Assembly (NCBI GenBank): GCA_021792365.1
Contig: JAJYUT010000002.1
Span: 826,313-890,312, forward strand
DNA from: Pseudomonadota bacterium
Lineage (GTDB): Bacteria > Pseudomonadota > Alphaproteobacteria > Dongiales > Dongiaceae
Direction of reading: 5' to 3'
DNA length: 64,000 bases
This document shows, in pieces, positions 41,988 to 52,109 of this stretch; within the stretch, counting starts at the first letter, position 1; every line of letters begins with the position of its first letter. The position numbers and the translations under genes were made by a program. Below the pieces are notes generated by a model that worked only from the letters and a program-made list of their open reading frames with translations, was not told the origin of the DNA and did no database searches.

Positions 41988-43157
41988 TCACACCGGCTCG
42001 CGGCTTTGCTTCTGGCCCTGCACGCGGCCCTTCCACTCGCCGCCGCGCCCAATCAGATGCCGGCGCGCGGAATCCATCGTCGCCGCCAGATAGAACAAGG
42101 CGGCCAGCGGCAGCAGCGGCGCCCACCAGACCGGCTGGCGGTAATAGATGAGCGTCGGCAGGTAGCTCAACGCCATCAACGCCCAGGCCGCGATGCCGAA
42201 GGACCGCACGCCCATATCCGGCTGGATCGACAGCAAAGGCGGCGCAAGGAAGGTGAGCGCCATGCCGATCACGCACAGAGCGAGCAGCAGCCAGGAATGC
42301 CGAAGCTGCGTGAAGGCTGAGCGCGCGATCAGCCGCCAGATGTCGCCCCAGCCGGGATAACCACGCAGCGAGCGCACGCCGTCGGCCAAGCCCAGCCAGA
42401 TCGGCCCCTGCTTCTTCAGCACCTTGCCCAGGGCGCAATCGTCGATCAGCGCGCTCCTGATGGCTGCGATCCCGCCCGCTGCTTTCAGCGCCTTGCGCTG
42501 CACCAGCATGCAGCCGCCGGCCGCGCCCGCCATCTTCTTCTTTGGATCGTTCACCCAGGCGAACGGATAGAGCATCTGGAAGAAATACACATACGCAGGA
42601 ATCAGCGCGCGTTCGGCCAAGGTGTCGGTCTTCAGCCGCGCCATCAGAGACGTAAGCGCGAGATTGCCGGCCTCGGCACGCGCCACCAGCGCGCGCAAGC
42701 TGCCAGGGTCGTGCGCGATGTCGGCGTCGGTCAGCCAAACATATTTGGCGCCGGGCGAGAAATCCTCGATCTCGCCATGGCCCTGGTGGACCGCCCACAT
42801 CTTGCCGGTCCAGCCCTCCGGCAGGGCTTTGCCGGACATAACCCGCACGCGATCTTCGGCGCCAAGCTCCGCCGCCGCGGCGCGCACGATCTCGGCGGTG
42901 CCGTCGCTGCTCTGGTCGTCGATGAGGACGATGCGCAGCTTGCCCGGATAGTCCTGCCGGAGGAGCGAGCGCAAGGCCTCGCCCACCACCGGCGCCTCGT
43001 TTCGTGCCGGCACGATCGCGGCGACCTCCGGCCAATGCTTCGGCCCATCCGCCGGCGCCGCCTGCGGCCGCTCGCGCCAGTAGCGGCCGTGGAACAGCAC
43101 CAGGTAGACCCAGATGCCGAGGACCAGGCCAGAGAGGAGGATAACCCCTTCATTCAT
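41988..43157 (-). CDS. hpnB: Hopene-associated glycosyltransferase
   Basis: The 389-residue family-2 glycosyltransferase has one N-terminal membrane helix, the nucleotide-sugar fold (VAAIVPARNEAPVVGEALRS, IVLIDDQSSDGT, YVWLTDADIAHDPGSL), the acceptor-site motif SALIDDCALGKVLKKQGPI and several C-terminal membrane helices. This type is always linked to hopanoid loci (HpnB); its exact sugar donor and acceptor are not settled. It is first in the hpnBCDE operon. Confidence 0.92.
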   Translation of the reverse strand: MNEGVILLSGLVLGIWVYLVLFHGRYWRERPQAAPADGPKHWPEVAAIVPARNEAPVVGEALRSLLRQDYPGKLRIVLIDDQSSDGTAEIVRAAAAELGAEDRVRVMSGKALPEGWTGKMWAVHQGHGEIEDFSPGAKYVWLTDADIAHDPGSLRALVARAEAGNLALTSLMARLKTDTLAERALIPAYVYFFQMLYPFAWVNDPKKKMAGAAGGCMLVQRKALKAAGGIAAIRSALIDDCALGKVLKKQGPIWLGLADGVRSLRGYPGWGDIWRLIARSAFTQLRHSWLLLALCVIGMALTFLAPPLLSIQPDMGVRSFGIAAWALMALSYLPTLIYYRQPVWWAPLLPLAALFYLAATMDSARRHLIGRGGEWKGRVQGQKQSREPV

Positions 43158-43208
43158 GGGGCAAGCTATAGCCAGGAAGGCCCGCCCCTGCCACCCCCAA
43201 ATGGCCGG

Positions 43209-44156
43209 TCACCGCCGCACGAAGGCGGTCGCCAGGAGGACCCCCAGAGCGGCCGCGACCGCGCCGATCCCGGTGCGCAGATCGGGCCACTCGCCGACCA
43301 CCGGGATGGCCAGCAGCATCGCCGACAAGGGCAGCAGCGCCGTAAAGGAAGCGGCGCGCGTCGCACCCAGAATCGCGACCGCGCGGGTATAGACCAGCAG
43401 GGCGACGATGCCTGTCAGCGGACCCTGGTAGATGAGCTGCACCCAGAACTCGGTCGCGCTCGTCTCCCACAGCCGCTGTCCCGGGAGCAGCAGGTAGATC
43501 GGCAGGAACAGGGCGCCCGAGATCACCGTGATGATCGCGGTCGCGTGCAGGGCCTCGACGCCGGCGCGGCGAGCCTCGATCGTATAGGCCGCCCACAGGA
43601 CCGCCGAGAGCAGGCAGATCGCGTAGCCTGCCAACTGCCAACCCACCGCCTGCAGCAGCGCCGGCACGGCGATCACGGCGATTCCGGCGACGATCAGGCC
43701 GAGGCCGATGCCCGCGATCCATCCGATCCGCTCGCCCAGGCTGAAAGCGGAGAGCAACGCGACGAACAGGGGGATGGTGCCGGGTATGAGCACGCCCGCC
43801 TCGGCCGCCGTCGCCAACGCGAGGCCGTGCGAGGCCAGGAGCACATAGGGCGCGCCGGCGCAGACCACGATCAGTGCCAGGCCACGCCAGCCGAAGCGAT
43901 CCAGCGCGAGGCCGCGCCGCCACACGACGGGAAGCAGGATCAGCCCGGCCGAGCCGAAGCGCAGAGCCGCCAGATCCTCCGCGGTCAGCGTGCTGGTCAC
44001 CGCCAGCCGGGTGATGACCAGCCAACCCGACCAGATCGCCACCGCCAGCAAGGCGAGCGCGCAGCCGACCAGAGTCCTGAGGGCGTGTCTCTGGCCAGCG
44101 GCGGAGCGGCCCTCCGCGATTCCCGATTGCAGTTGCGTCACGCGGTCCCCGTCCAA
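43209..44156 (-). CDS. EamA/DMT-family transporter
   Basis: The 315-residue protein has ten predicted membrane helices in two EamA repeats (LLAVAIWSGWLVITRLAVTS and LCLLSAVLWAAYTIEARRAG-like text in the second half). Members move amino acids, nucleotide sugars or small metabolites out of or into the cell; nothing fixes the substrate. The start used is TTG at 44156; a GTG at 44141 is an alternative. It lies just before, and may be transcribed toward, the hpn operon. Confidence 0.86.
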   Translation of the reverse strand: MDGDRVTQLQSGIAEGRSAAGQRHALRTLVGCALALLAVAIWSGWLVITRLAVTSTLTAEDLAALRFGSAGLILLPVVWRRGLALDRFGWRGLALIVVCAGAPYVLLASHGLALATAAEAGVLIPGTIPLFVALLSAFSLGERIGWIAGIGLGLIVAGIAVIAVPALLQAVGWQLAGYAICLLSAVLWAAYTIEARRAGVEALHATAIITVISGALFLPIYLLLPGQRLWETSATEFWVQLIYQGPLTGIVALLVYTRAVAILGATRAASFTALLPLSAMLLAIPVVGEWPDLRTGIGAVAAALGVLLATAFVRR

Positions 44157-44358
44157 TGATGCCTGTGAATTCAGTCACTAACGCCTGGAGAAAGGTATTC
44201 AGGCGGCGACGCTTTTCGATCCCGCAGAACCCGATGCCTTGTGCCACCGGATCCGACGTGACAGGTGCCGCTCCGCCGACTTTGCCTCAAAAGCTAACGC
44301 AATTTTAAGACCTGTTACCCCAACCTAAACCGATACAAAACGGTGGCGCAGTAGCCCC

Positions 44359-45921
44359 ATGAATTCGCTGTCAGGCCCGATCCAAGGTGCATTGAACGAG
44401 GCCGCAACCGCGGTCCGGCGAGCGCTTCTGCTCACCGTGCGGCAGGATGGGTTCGAGGTGATCGACAGCGGCCTGGCGGCGCTCGATCGGCCGCCGGCGG
44501 AGCGCGCCGGCAGCGCCGATCAGGCAATCGCCACCCTGCGCGCCGGCGGGTTCGACCTGATGATGGTCGATCTGGTGCGCGAGGGCAGCCAGCATCTGTC
44601 CGCGATCGAGGCCCTGCGCAACGATGCGCTGCTCGCCGGTATCGTGTGCATCGTGATCAGCGCCGACGTGCAGAGCACGCCGACCCAGAAAGCGATCGAG
44701 ATCGGCATCGACGACATCCTGCGCGAGCCGCTGGACCGCTCGGTGGCGCGGCTATGCTTCGCCGCCTGCCTGGAGCGGCGCAGGCTGCGCGAAGACTCCC
44801 TGCAATACTGGATGGCGACCGCCAATGACGAGAACGACGACCATGCGCGCGCGCTGCTCGACGCGCTGCCTGAAGCGGTGGTCGCGCTCAGGGATGACGG
44901 CGTCATCGACCTTGCCAACGCGGTAGCCGAGCGGATGTTCGGGCTGACCGGCAGCGCCCTCGTGGGGACGCCATTCTCTGCGCTGGTGTCGCGTGCGGTG
45001 GATGACGGCACCGGCGCGACCTGGACTCCGGAGGCGCTGCGCAACTTGCGCGGTCCGTCAACGGCGATCCTGCGCCTGCCCGGCGGGTTCAGCCGGCCGG
45101 TGGAGATCCTCACCAGCTCCTATCACCGTTTCGGCCGGCCGCTGATCGCCTGCGTCCTGCGCGAGGTCGACTGGGCGACGCCGAAGCCAAGCTCGACCCA
45201 CAGCGCCGTGCAGGGCGACGGCCCCACCGGCCTGCGCGCCAATGCCGAGCTGCTGCACGAGCTGGCCAAGGAAGTGACGACCCGCCTCGACCTCATCGGC
45301 CGCAACATCAACATGATGACCGACGAGGTGTTCGGCCCGGTCGGCGTCGCGATCTACAAGAGCTACCTCTCGGAGGCGCTGAGCGGGATCGACCAGGCGC
45401 GCGCGCTGCTCGACGGCGCAGCCCACCCCGACAAGGAGCGGCGCAAGGAAGGCGGCGCGGAGACGGCCTTGCGCGAGCTGGTGAGCGAGATCATCGCCAA
45501 GCGCCAGCGCAGCGCCGAGCGCCGCCGCGTCGCGATCGAGACCGAGATCGAATCCAGCGCCGCCCTCGTGCATTTGCCGCGCCGCCTGCTCGGCAAGCTG
45601 ATCGACGCGCAGCTCGACTTCGCCCTGGCCGGCGTGGAGCACGGCGGGGAGATCGTGCTGCGCGCGCAATGCGGCTCCGATGGCAGGCTGCTGCTCATGA
45701 TCCAGACCAGCGGCTGCGCGCATCCGGCCGCCGACATCCTGAAGGCGGCCCGCGAGCCCACCGACCGCAAATCCGCCCAGCGGCCGCTCACCATCGCCTG
45801 GAGCGCCTTGCGCAGCGCCGCCAAGGTGCTGGATGGCGTGGCCGAGATCGACGTCGCCGAAGCCAAGGGAGCCATGGTGGTGGTCATGCTCCCGCAGCGG
45901 CGCAGGTCGGACCGGGAATAG
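44359..45921 (+). CDS. REC-PAS protein with a histidine-kinase-like tail lacking the catalytic His
   Basis: The 520-residue protein has an N-terminal receiver-like domain (FDLMMVDLVREG with the Asp, then IVCIVISADV and ILREPLD), a PAS domain (LLDALPEAVVALRDDGVIDL, then AERMFGLTGSALVG) and a HisKA-like segment. There the usual SHELRTPLN is AKEVTTRLD, so the phospho-accepting His is Lys. The last 150 residues resemble an ATPase domain without a clear Asn box. It is probably a pseudokinase or signal adaptor. An ATG begins at 44359 with no strong ribosome site visible. Confidence 0.75.
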   Translation: MNSLSGPIQGALNEAATAVRRALLLTVRQDGFEVIDSGLAALDRPPAERAGSADQAIATLRAGGFDLMMVDLVREGSQHLSAIEALRNDALLAGIVCIVISADVQSTPTQKAIEIGIDDILREPLDRSVARLCFAACLERRRLREDSLQYWMATANDENDDHARALLDALPEAVVALRDDGVIDLANAVAERMFGLTGSALVGTPFSALVSRAVDDGTGATWTPEALRNLRGPSTAILRLPGGFSRPVEILTSSYHRFGRPLIACVLREVDWATPKPSSTHSAVQGDGPTGLRANAELLHELAKEVTTRLDLIGRNINMMTDEVFGPVGVAIYKSYLSEALSGIDQARALLDGAAHPDKERRKEGGAETALRELVSEIIAKRQRSAERRRVAIETEIESSAALVHLPRRLLGKLIDAQLDFALAGVEHGGEIVLRAQCGSDGRLLLMIQTSGCAHPAADILKAAREPTDRKSAQRPLTIAWSALRSAAKVLDGVAEIDVAEAKGAMVVVMLPQRRRSDRE

Positions 45922-45932
45922 GCCGTTACGCC

Positions 45933-46759
45933 CTAGGCCGCCCGCGCGATCATCTGCACCGGGGCGATCGTGCCGCGTTCAAGGGTTGCCATCACGTTGC
46001 CGATCCGCTCGCGGAACGTTGAGCCCATCAAGATCTGCTGGTTCAGCGGCGGCATGCCGCTTTTCTCGGCCTTTTCGCGCATCTCGCGCGCGAGGGTGAG
46101 CGCGAACTCGCGCCAATTGTCTTCGCCTTCGAGCTTGAATCCGGCACGTGTCAGCAGATGGCGATAGGTCTCCGGCGTTTCGACAAAGCTGGTCTCGGGC
46201 GTCTGCGCCCACGCCATCGGGTAGGGTAGCTCTCCCTCGCCCGCCCGCATCACTTCGTAGACGCCAAACAATGCGCCGGGCTTCAACACGCGCCGGACAT
46301 TCGCGAACAGCTTGCCTTTATCCGCGATGTTCATGCCGACATGGATGAGGGTCGCGGCGTCGAATGTTCCGTCGCCGAACGGCAGGTCGAGTGCGCTCCC
46401 TTGCTTGAACGAGACCAAGTCCGACAATCCGCAACGACGCGTCAGTTCCCCCGCCACCTGCACGAACTCCTGTGTCAGATCGATGCCGGTGACGCGGCAT
46501 TGGTGCGCCTCGGCGAAATAGCGCGCCGGGCCACCCACGCCGGAGCCGGCATCCAGCACATGCATCCCCGGAGCAAGGCCGAGGTTCTTCGCCAGCCGAG
46601 TGGTGGCGGGCAGCCATCCTAGATGGAGCTCGTCGGCCGTCGATAGATCCAGCGCTGAGAAGCGGTCAGGGTCCTTGCCATCTGTTTCAGCGCATCGAGG
46701 ATCACCTGCTGCAACGAGCCGTGGGTATAGTGCTTTGCAACCTGCTGCTCGGTATTCAT
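45933..46759 (-). pseudogene. SAM-dependent methyltransferase broken by a frameshift
   Basis: The gene starts normally at ATG 46759 (MNTEQQVAKHYTHGSLQQVI and LDALK) but then needs a change of frame at about 46681-46687 to continue as DGKDPDRFSALDLSTADELH and LGLAPGMHVLDAGSGVGG. One base appears to be missing. The rest is a normal class I methyltransferase: VLDAGSGVGGPARYFAE, VTGIDLT, LIHVGMNIADKGKLF. The reading frame from 46565 gives only 210 residues. It may be a real pseudogene or a sequencing error. It follows the O-methyltransferase gene by 18 bases. Confidence 0.8.
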
Positions 46760-46777
46760 AGGTACCTCCATCAGCGT

Positions 46778-47437
46778 CTAGCGCTTACGTGCCAATAGAA
46801 TGCCGTCATCGGCCGAAAGCAGACAGAAGTCGACGCGGCCATCGTCCTTGATCTTCAGGTTCAGCGCCCGCAGGGCATCGGTGTCCGCGTCATGGATGCC
46901 GGGATCTGCTACCTGGCCGCTCCACAGCATGTTGTCGAGCACCATCAGCCCGCCCTGTCGCAGCAGCTTGAAACCACCTTCGTAGTAGGCGTCATAGCCG
47001 GTCTTGTCGGCGTCGATGAAAGCCATGTCGAACGTCCCCGCCGCGCCTTCCTGTAGCAGCGCCGCGACAGTCTCCGATGCCGGCGCGAGCCGCAGATCGA
47101 TCTTGTGCGCGATGCCGGCCTGCTGCCAGTGCTTGCGGCCGATCGCCGTCCACTCCGCATTGACGTCGCATGCGACGATGCGACCATCCTCCGGCAAGGC
47201 CAGGGCCATCGCGAGGGATCCGGATCCGGTGAAGGTGCCGATCTCGATAACACGCCGCGCGCCGATGAGCTTGATCAGGAGCTGGAGGAGCGCGTCGGAT
47301 TCGGGGCGGCTCATCATGCCCGCGCCGGGCAGCTTTCGGGTCTCAGCACGCAGGGCCTGCTGGACCGACGTTTCGCGCGACATCCGCTCATCGATAAAAC
47401 GGGCCACCTGCTCGGCCGAACTCAGATCCTGTGCCAT
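46778..47437 (-). CDS. Class I O-methyltransferase (caffeoyl-CoA type)
   Basis: The 219-residue product has RVIEIGTFTGSGSLAMALAL (SAM site), GRIVACDVNAEWTAIGRKHW, FDMAFIDADKTGYDAYYEGG (metal-binding Asp and the Lys) and LMVLDNMLWSGQVADP. This is the cation-dependent O-methyltransferase family that methylates catechols and similar compounds. The frameshifted methyltransferase follows it closely on the same strand, suggesting a former two-gene operon. Substrate unknown. Confidence 0.9.
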   Translation of the reverse strand: MAQDLSSAEQVARFIDERMSRETSVQQALRAETRKLPGAGMMSRPESDALLQLLIKLIGARRVIEIGTFTGSGSLAMALALPEDGRIVACDVNAEWTAIGRKHWQQAGIAHKIDLRLAPASETVAALLQEGAAGTFDMAFIDADKTGYDAYYEGGFKLLRQGGLMVLDNMLWSGQVADPGIHDADTDALRALNLKIKDDGRVDFCLLSADDGILLARKR

Positions 47438-47570
47438 TCAATCCTCTTTCGATGTATCCGGCCCGACGCGCGCGGCGGCGGTGTCACCAATCCGTCATTA
47501 GTCTATTGTAGGGTGGATTCATGATAGTTGCCATCCGACTCGCGCTTCGATCCACAGCCCCGTGGCCGGC

Positions 47571-48425
47571 ATGAAGATCGGCGCACTCGCGCGGACTGCG
47601 AGCCCTCTCACCTACGCCGATCCGACCGCCCCGGTGCTGGAGCGCGCACTGATCAACACGATCGAGCTTCTGGGCGGGCGCTCTACTCTCGTGCGGCTCT
47701 ATGAGCAGTGGCGCCAGCAATGGCCGCTCAGCGGCATGTCGCTGTGGTCGAGCGCCCTCTACTGGCTCGGTGTCTCGCTCGAGATGGACGGGGAGCCATG
47801 GCCGCCGGCTGTCCATCGCCAGGAGCGCCTCGTGATCATCGCCAATCATCCCTATGGCCTGCTGGACGGGATCGCGATCTGCGCACTGGCGGAGAAGCTG
47901 GGCCGCCCCTTCAAGATCCTGGCGCACAGCCAGCTCATGCGCGTGCCGGAGCTGATGCCCTATTTCCTGCCGATCGATTTCAACGAGACCGAGGAGGCGG
48001 TGCGGAACAATATCGAGGCGCGGCGCCGCGCGCTCGACGCGTTGCGCGCCGGCGAGACCATCGTGATCTTCCCAGCGGGCGGCGTCTCCACCGCGCCGCT
48101 GAAGTTCCCGCTCAGGCAGTTCGCGCGCGCGGACGACCTGCCGTGGAAGAACTTCGCCTATCGCCTGATCCGTTCCGCGGAAGCGACGGTCCTGCCGCTC
48201 TATTTCGTGGGGCAGAACGGGCCGATGTTCCACGCCGCCAGCAAGGTCAGCCTCGCCTGGCGCATCGCGCTGCTGGTGGGGGAACTGAACAAGCGCCGCG
48301 GCAAGCCCCTGCGGGTGACCGTCGGACGACCGATCCCCTGGAGCGAGCTGGCGCCGATCCCGTCGGCCGTCCTCGCGATGCGCGAGCTGCGCCGGCGTGT
48401 CTACGTGCTTGCCAGGAAGCCTTAG
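47571..48425 (+). CDS. PlsC-type acyltransferase
   Basis: The 284-residue protein has the acyltransferase motifs VIIANHPYGLLDGIAICALA (His-x4-Asp pattern with Pro-Tyr) and TIVIFPAGGVSTAPLKFPLR, as in 1-acylglycerol-3-phosphate acyltransferases. No membrane helix is obvious. It is close to predicted haemolysin-like or ornithine-lipid acyltransferases as well. ATG 47571 is chosen; a GTG at 47562 is possible. It faces the chemoreceptor gene tail to tail. Confidence 0.83.
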   Translation: MKIGALARTASPLTYADPTAPVLERALINTIELLGGRSTLVRLYEQWRQQWPLSGMSLWSSALYWLGVSLEMDGEPWPPAVHRQERLVIIANHPYGLLDGIAICALAEKLGRPFKILAHSQLMRVPELMPYFLPIDFNETEEAVRNNIEARRRALDALRAGETIVIFPAGGVSTAPLKFPLRQFARADDLPWKNFAYRLIRSAEATVLPLYFVGQNGPMFHAASKVSLAWRIALLVGELNKRRGKPLRVTVGRPIPWSELAPIPSAVLAMRELRRRVYVLARKP

Positions 48426-48446
48426 CGCCGACCGGCCGAAATCGCC

Positions 48447-50096
48447 TTATCCGGCCTGCACCTGGCGCACGAAGGCGTCGGCCTGCTGCTGCAGCTCAGT
48501 CGCCTTGGTCGCGAGATTGTTGGATTCCTCCAGCAGCAACCCGGCGGCGCGGCCGGTCTCGTCGACCGCGTCGGTTACCACCCGAATGCTCTGATTGACG
48601 TTGCCGGTGCGCTGCGCGGCGCGCTGGGCATTTGTGGAGATCTCCTGCGTCGCATTGGCCTGCTCGCGGATTGAGTTGGCGATGTGGCCGGCGATGTCGT
48701 TGATCTTGGCGATCGAGTCCTTGATGCCGCTCACCGCACCCACGGCGCTGGAGGCGATGTTCTGCATGGACGCGATCTGCCCGGTGATCTCCTCGGTCGC
48801 GCTTGCGGTCTGGCTGGCGAGGTTCTTCACCTCGTTGGCGACCACGGCAAAGCCCTTGCCGGCCTCGCCGGCGCGCGCGGCCTCGATGGTCGCGTTGAGG
48901 GCCAGCAGGTTGGTCTGGCTGGCGATCTGATTGATCAGCTCGACAATGCCGCCGATCCCTTCGGCCGCGCGCGCGAGGCCGTTGATGGTCTCGGTCGCGC
49001 TGCCCACTTGGTCGAACGCCTGCTCGGACGCGGCGGTGCTTTCGCGCATCTGGCGGTCGATCTCGTTGATCGAGGCGGTCAGCTCTTCCGCCGCGGTCGC
49101 GACCAGCGAGACGCTGTTGTTGGAATCGTCGGTCGCGCTCGCCGCGGTGCCGACCTCCGAGCGCGAGCTGACGGTCGCGGTCTTCAGGGATTGCGCGTTG
49201 GTCTGCAATGTCCTGGCCGATTTCAGGACCACGTCGACGATGTTGGCGACGCTGGCAGTGAAGGTCGCGCCCAGCGCGTGCAGCGCCCGGCGGCGCTCCT
49301 CGGTCGCGCTCCTCTCCGTCGCCTCGCGCTGGCGGCGCAACTGCTCCACTTCGCGCAACTGGCTCTGGAACGAGGCGACGGCGCGGCCCAGGGTGCCGAT
49401 CTCGTCGCGCCGGTCCTGGGCCGGAATCGCGACGTCGAGCTCGCCCGATGCGAGTCTCGCGATAGTGCCGGCCATGGCAGCCAACGGCCGGCTGACGATG
49501 TGCCAGATCGCCCACAGCAGGCCGCCGATGAGCGCGCCGGCGATCGCCGCCGAGATGCCGATGCCGATCCACAAGTGGCCGCCGATCTCCGATAGCAGCG
49601 CGCCGTTGGTCCAGGCCAGGGCCAGGGTGCCGACCCGCCGACCCTCACCGCCATCCATGATGGGCGCGAAGACGATGAAGCTGTCGCCGGTCCGGCGGAT
49701 GAAGACCTTGCCCTCTTCGACTTTCGGCTTGGCCTCGGACATGAGGGAATCGAGATCGACGGGGGCGCCTCGTTGATGCGTGCCGGATGACAGGACGGCA
49801 TCGTCGATGCCGTAGACCGCGATGGCGCTGAGGGCCGAGTCATCGGATTCGAGATAGCGCGAATAGACCTTGGCGATCGCCTCGCCCTTCTTGAACTTGA
49901 CGCCGCCGACCGCCTGGGCCGCGATCATGTCGGCGATCGCCAGGCGGTTGCCGTCGACCGTTTCCATCACGAGGTCGCGCTGCGACATCGATTGATAGGC
50001 GAGGACCGCGGCAAAGCCGATCCCGAGGCCGACAAAGACCGTCAGCGCGATCTTCCGGCCGATTGTCCAGAACGTTTTCCGTGCGTCATCGAGCAT
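48447..50096 (-). CDS. Methyl-accepting chemotaxis protein
   Basis: The 549-residue receptor has an N-terminal membrane helix ([20 protein letters not shown]), a periplasmic domain of about 150 residues, a second membrane helix ([20 protein letters not shown]), a HAMP domain and a cytoplasmic signalling hairpin with the tip [20 protein letters not shown]. The standard methylation-helix text surrounds it. The start at ATG 50096 fits the signal-anchor helix; a longer reading upstream is only open frame. A separate periplasmic sensor-like gene lies 74 bases upstream on the same strand. Confidence 0.92.
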   Translation of the reverse strand: MLDDARKTFWTIGRKIALTVFVGLGIGFAAVLAYQSMSQRDLVMETVDGNRLAIADMIAAQAVGGVKFKKGEAIAKVYSRYLESDDSALSAIAVYGIDDAVLSSGTHQRGAPVDLDSLMSEAKPKVEEGKVFIRRTGDSFIVFAPIMDGGEGRRVGTLALAWTNGALLSEIGGHLWIGIGISAAIAGALIGGLLWAIWHIVSRPLAAMAGTIARLASGELDVAIPAQDRRDEIGTLGRAVASFQSQLREVEQLRRQREATERSATEERRRALHALGATFTASVANIVDVVLKSARTLQTNAQSLKTATVSSRSEVGTAASATDDSNNSVSLVATAAEELTASINEIDRQMRESTAASEQAFDQVGSATETINGLARAAEGIGGIVELINQIASQTNLLALNATIEAARAGEAGKGFAVVANEVKNLASQTASATEEITGQIASMQNIASSAVGAVSGIKDSIAKINDIAGHIANSIREQANATQEISTNAQRAAQRTGNVNQSIRVVTDAVDETGRAAGLLLEESNNLATKATELQQQADAFVRQVQAG

Positions 50097-50170
50097 CGCG
50101 CAACCCCTGATCTGAATAGCCGGCGCGGGAGCGGGGCGCGATGGCCCCGCCCCGCGTGCGCTGCCCGGCC

Positions 50171-50767
50171 CTACTGCATCATCAAGCCTTCGGCATCGAG
50201 ACCCACGGTCACGACGCCGATCGGCTTGCCGTTGGCGGGGTCGACCACCGTCATGCTGGCCTGCACCTGGAACTTCTGCGTGGAACCGTCCTGCTCGACA
50301 TCGTCGACGAAGATGGCGCCCGCGCCCTTGCTGAAGGTGTTCTGGTATTTCGCCTCGTCGCCCTGCCAGTAGTCGCTGGTCGCGTCGCAGATGCCGACAT
50401 TGAGGCCCTTGCTGTCCATCAGGATGATCTCCGTCACGACACCACCGGCGCCGCTGCACCAGCTCTTCGCCTTGCCGGAGGCGGAGCTGGCCATCACCTG
50501 GTCGATCAGCGGACGGGCCGCGGCGCCGACCTCGTCGCGCCATTGCTTGTCGAGCGCGTCGATCTTGCCCTGGTCATAGCCGGCACTCGCCGCGTTGGCG
50601 GCATTCAGGGCGGCGATGACATCGGTGTCCGCCACCCACTTGGCGACCTCCATCTTCGTATAGCTCTCTGCCTTGGCCTTGATCTCGGCCTCGTCCGCCA
50701 CGGCGGCCGACATGGTGAACGAGAGCGCGGCCGCAGCGATTCCGAGCAGCAGTGACGCTTTGCGCAT
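50171..50767 (-). CDS. Free-standing periplasmic PDC/Cache-like sensor protein
   Basis: The 198-residue product has a signal peptide (cleavage near AAVADE) and a mature part with helices followed by [31 protein letters not shown] and [20 protein letters not shown], the pattern of a single Cache/PDC ligand-binding domain. It has no membrane anchor or output domain. It precedes the chemoreceptor gene, so it may bring a bound ligand to that receptor. ATG 50767 was chosen over 50809 because the signal peptide begins there. Confidence 0.75.
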   Translation of the reverse strand: MRKASLLLGIAAAALSFTMSAAVADEAEIKAKAESYTKMEVAKWVADTDVIAALNAANAASAGYDQGKIDALDKQWRDEVGAAARPLIDQVMASSASGKAKSWCSGAGGVVTEIILMDSKGLNVGICDATSDYWQGDEAKYQNTFSKGAGAIFVDDVEQDGSTQKFQVQASMTVVDPANGKPIGVVTVGLDAEGLMMQ

Positions 50768-50977
50768 GGTACGTTTCCCCAATTGCTTGTTGCGAGCGTT
50801 GTGACCCACCCAACAGCATGCGAAAGCAGTACTAAGAAGTAGTTTATGGTGTACGGGCTTTCCGGCCCTGGCGGCACTAAGAATGACAGTGCCGCTGCCC
50901 CTTCCCGCCGGAACTCACGCGCGGGCGCCGCCGCCATCCTCCATCACGGCACAATCGGGCGATTGGTTGCAATTCGG

Positions 50978-52108
50978 CTAGGCGATTTTCCGGCTGGGCT
51001 GCTCATAGCCGAAGCGCCGCGCGGCATCCGCGGTTTCCTCGGCGATGATCGACAGTTCAGCGAGGCTGAAACGCGGCTGGTAGTAGCCCGGCGGGTGGAA
51101 CCGTCCGGCCGCCGCGGACAGGAACGCCGCGTCCGCCGGCAGCCCGCAATGCGCCAGGAGTTCATCCAGCACGCGGAGCGGTTCGGCGCAAAGGTCTTCG
51201 TAGCGCACGGTTAGGATGGCGTGCCCCGATGCCCGGTCGCGCTCCGCCAAATCGGCGATGAAATGATGCATCTGCGACCAGTAGCGCGCCCAGCCGCGCA
51301 CCTCCTCTCCCGTGCGCCAAAGTTCCATGACCTGAGCCGTCGCTGTCGCATCGCCCGCATTGATGGGGCGGCGATCCTCGCCGAACTCGAAATGGCCCAC
51401 GCGGCGCAAATGGCGCCGCGCCGGCGGATTGTCCTGCTGCCCTTCCAGGAACAGTCGGTGCTGCTTCATCAGCGATGCGATATGCCAGACCGGATTGCGC
51501 ACCGGGATGACGAACCGCGCGTCGGGGAACAATCCCGCGAGATAGCCGATGCGGGTGACGTTGTAGTTGCCCTTCGCGACGTAGCGTCGGCGGCCGCGCA
51601 CGGCCAGCAGCTTGCGGATGTGATCGCGATAGAAGCGCTCGAAGGCCGGCGCTCGCGTGTGGTGGTCGAGAACGGCGCTGATGGACGGGTCGTGCTGATC
51701 CGGAAAGAACGCCATCCATAACGGCTCTTCGAAGGCTTCCGGGCTTTCCGACGTCACCGCGATTCCATCGCCGTGGCTGCGCTCCGTTGCCTGCTCCTCC
51801 TTGCGCGGGACCCGGTCGAGCCAGCGGTTCCACAGGTAGGGCGTGAACAGCATCGGGAAATCGCGATAGCGGTGGGTCGCCACGTCGGGATGGCGCGCCA
51901 GGGTCTCGAGCAGGATGGTCGTGCCGGAGCGCGCAAGGCCCGTCACGTAGACCGGCCGGTCGATCCGCACGTCCGGAAAGGTCCCATCGAGCAGCCTGGT
52001 CTCGAGCGCGCCGAGCCTGATCCACAGGCCGGGATTGCGCTCGATGAAGCCGCCCAGGCGATCCATCCAGGGCGCCACCTCGAACCCCTCGCGAGGTGCG
52101 GCCGGCAT
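50978..52108 (-). CDS. Sulfotransferase-family protein
   Basis: The 376-residue protein has the PAPS 5-phosphosulfate loop in VYVTGLARSGTTILLETLAR and the 3-phosphate site region PDARFVIPVRNPVWHIASLM, the two marks of sulfotransferases. It moves sulfate from PAPS to an unknown acceptor. Its ATG lies one base after the TGA of the membrane gene before it. Three other genes, including an arylsulfotransferase-like one, are coupled upstream, so a shared sulfation or envelope task is suggested. Confidence 0.88.
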   Translation of the reverse strand: MPAAPREGFEVAPWMDRLGGFIERNPGLWIRLGALETRLLDGTFPDVRIDRPVYVTGLARSGTTILLETLARHPDVATHRYRDFPMLFTPYLWNRWLDRVPRKEEQATERSHGDGIAVTSESPEAFEEPLWMAFFPDQHDPSISAVLDHHTRAPAFERFYRDHIRKLLAVRGRRRYVAKGNYNVTRIGYLAGLFPDARFVIPVRNPVWHIASLMKQHRLFLEGQQDNPPARRHLRRVGHFEFGEDRRPINAGDATATAQVMELWRTGEEVRGWARYWSQMHHFIADLAERDRASGHAILTVRYEDLCAEPLRVLDELLAHCGLPADAAFLSAAAGRFHPPGYYQPRFSLAELSIIAEETADAARRFGYEQPSRKIA

Positions 52109-52109
52109 G

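Noticed and set aside
44305-44325. TTAA-N7-TACC near the REC-PAS gene as a second CtrA box
   Set aside because: The second half-site differs in two of four core bases, so it is not better than chance in this AT-rich gap.
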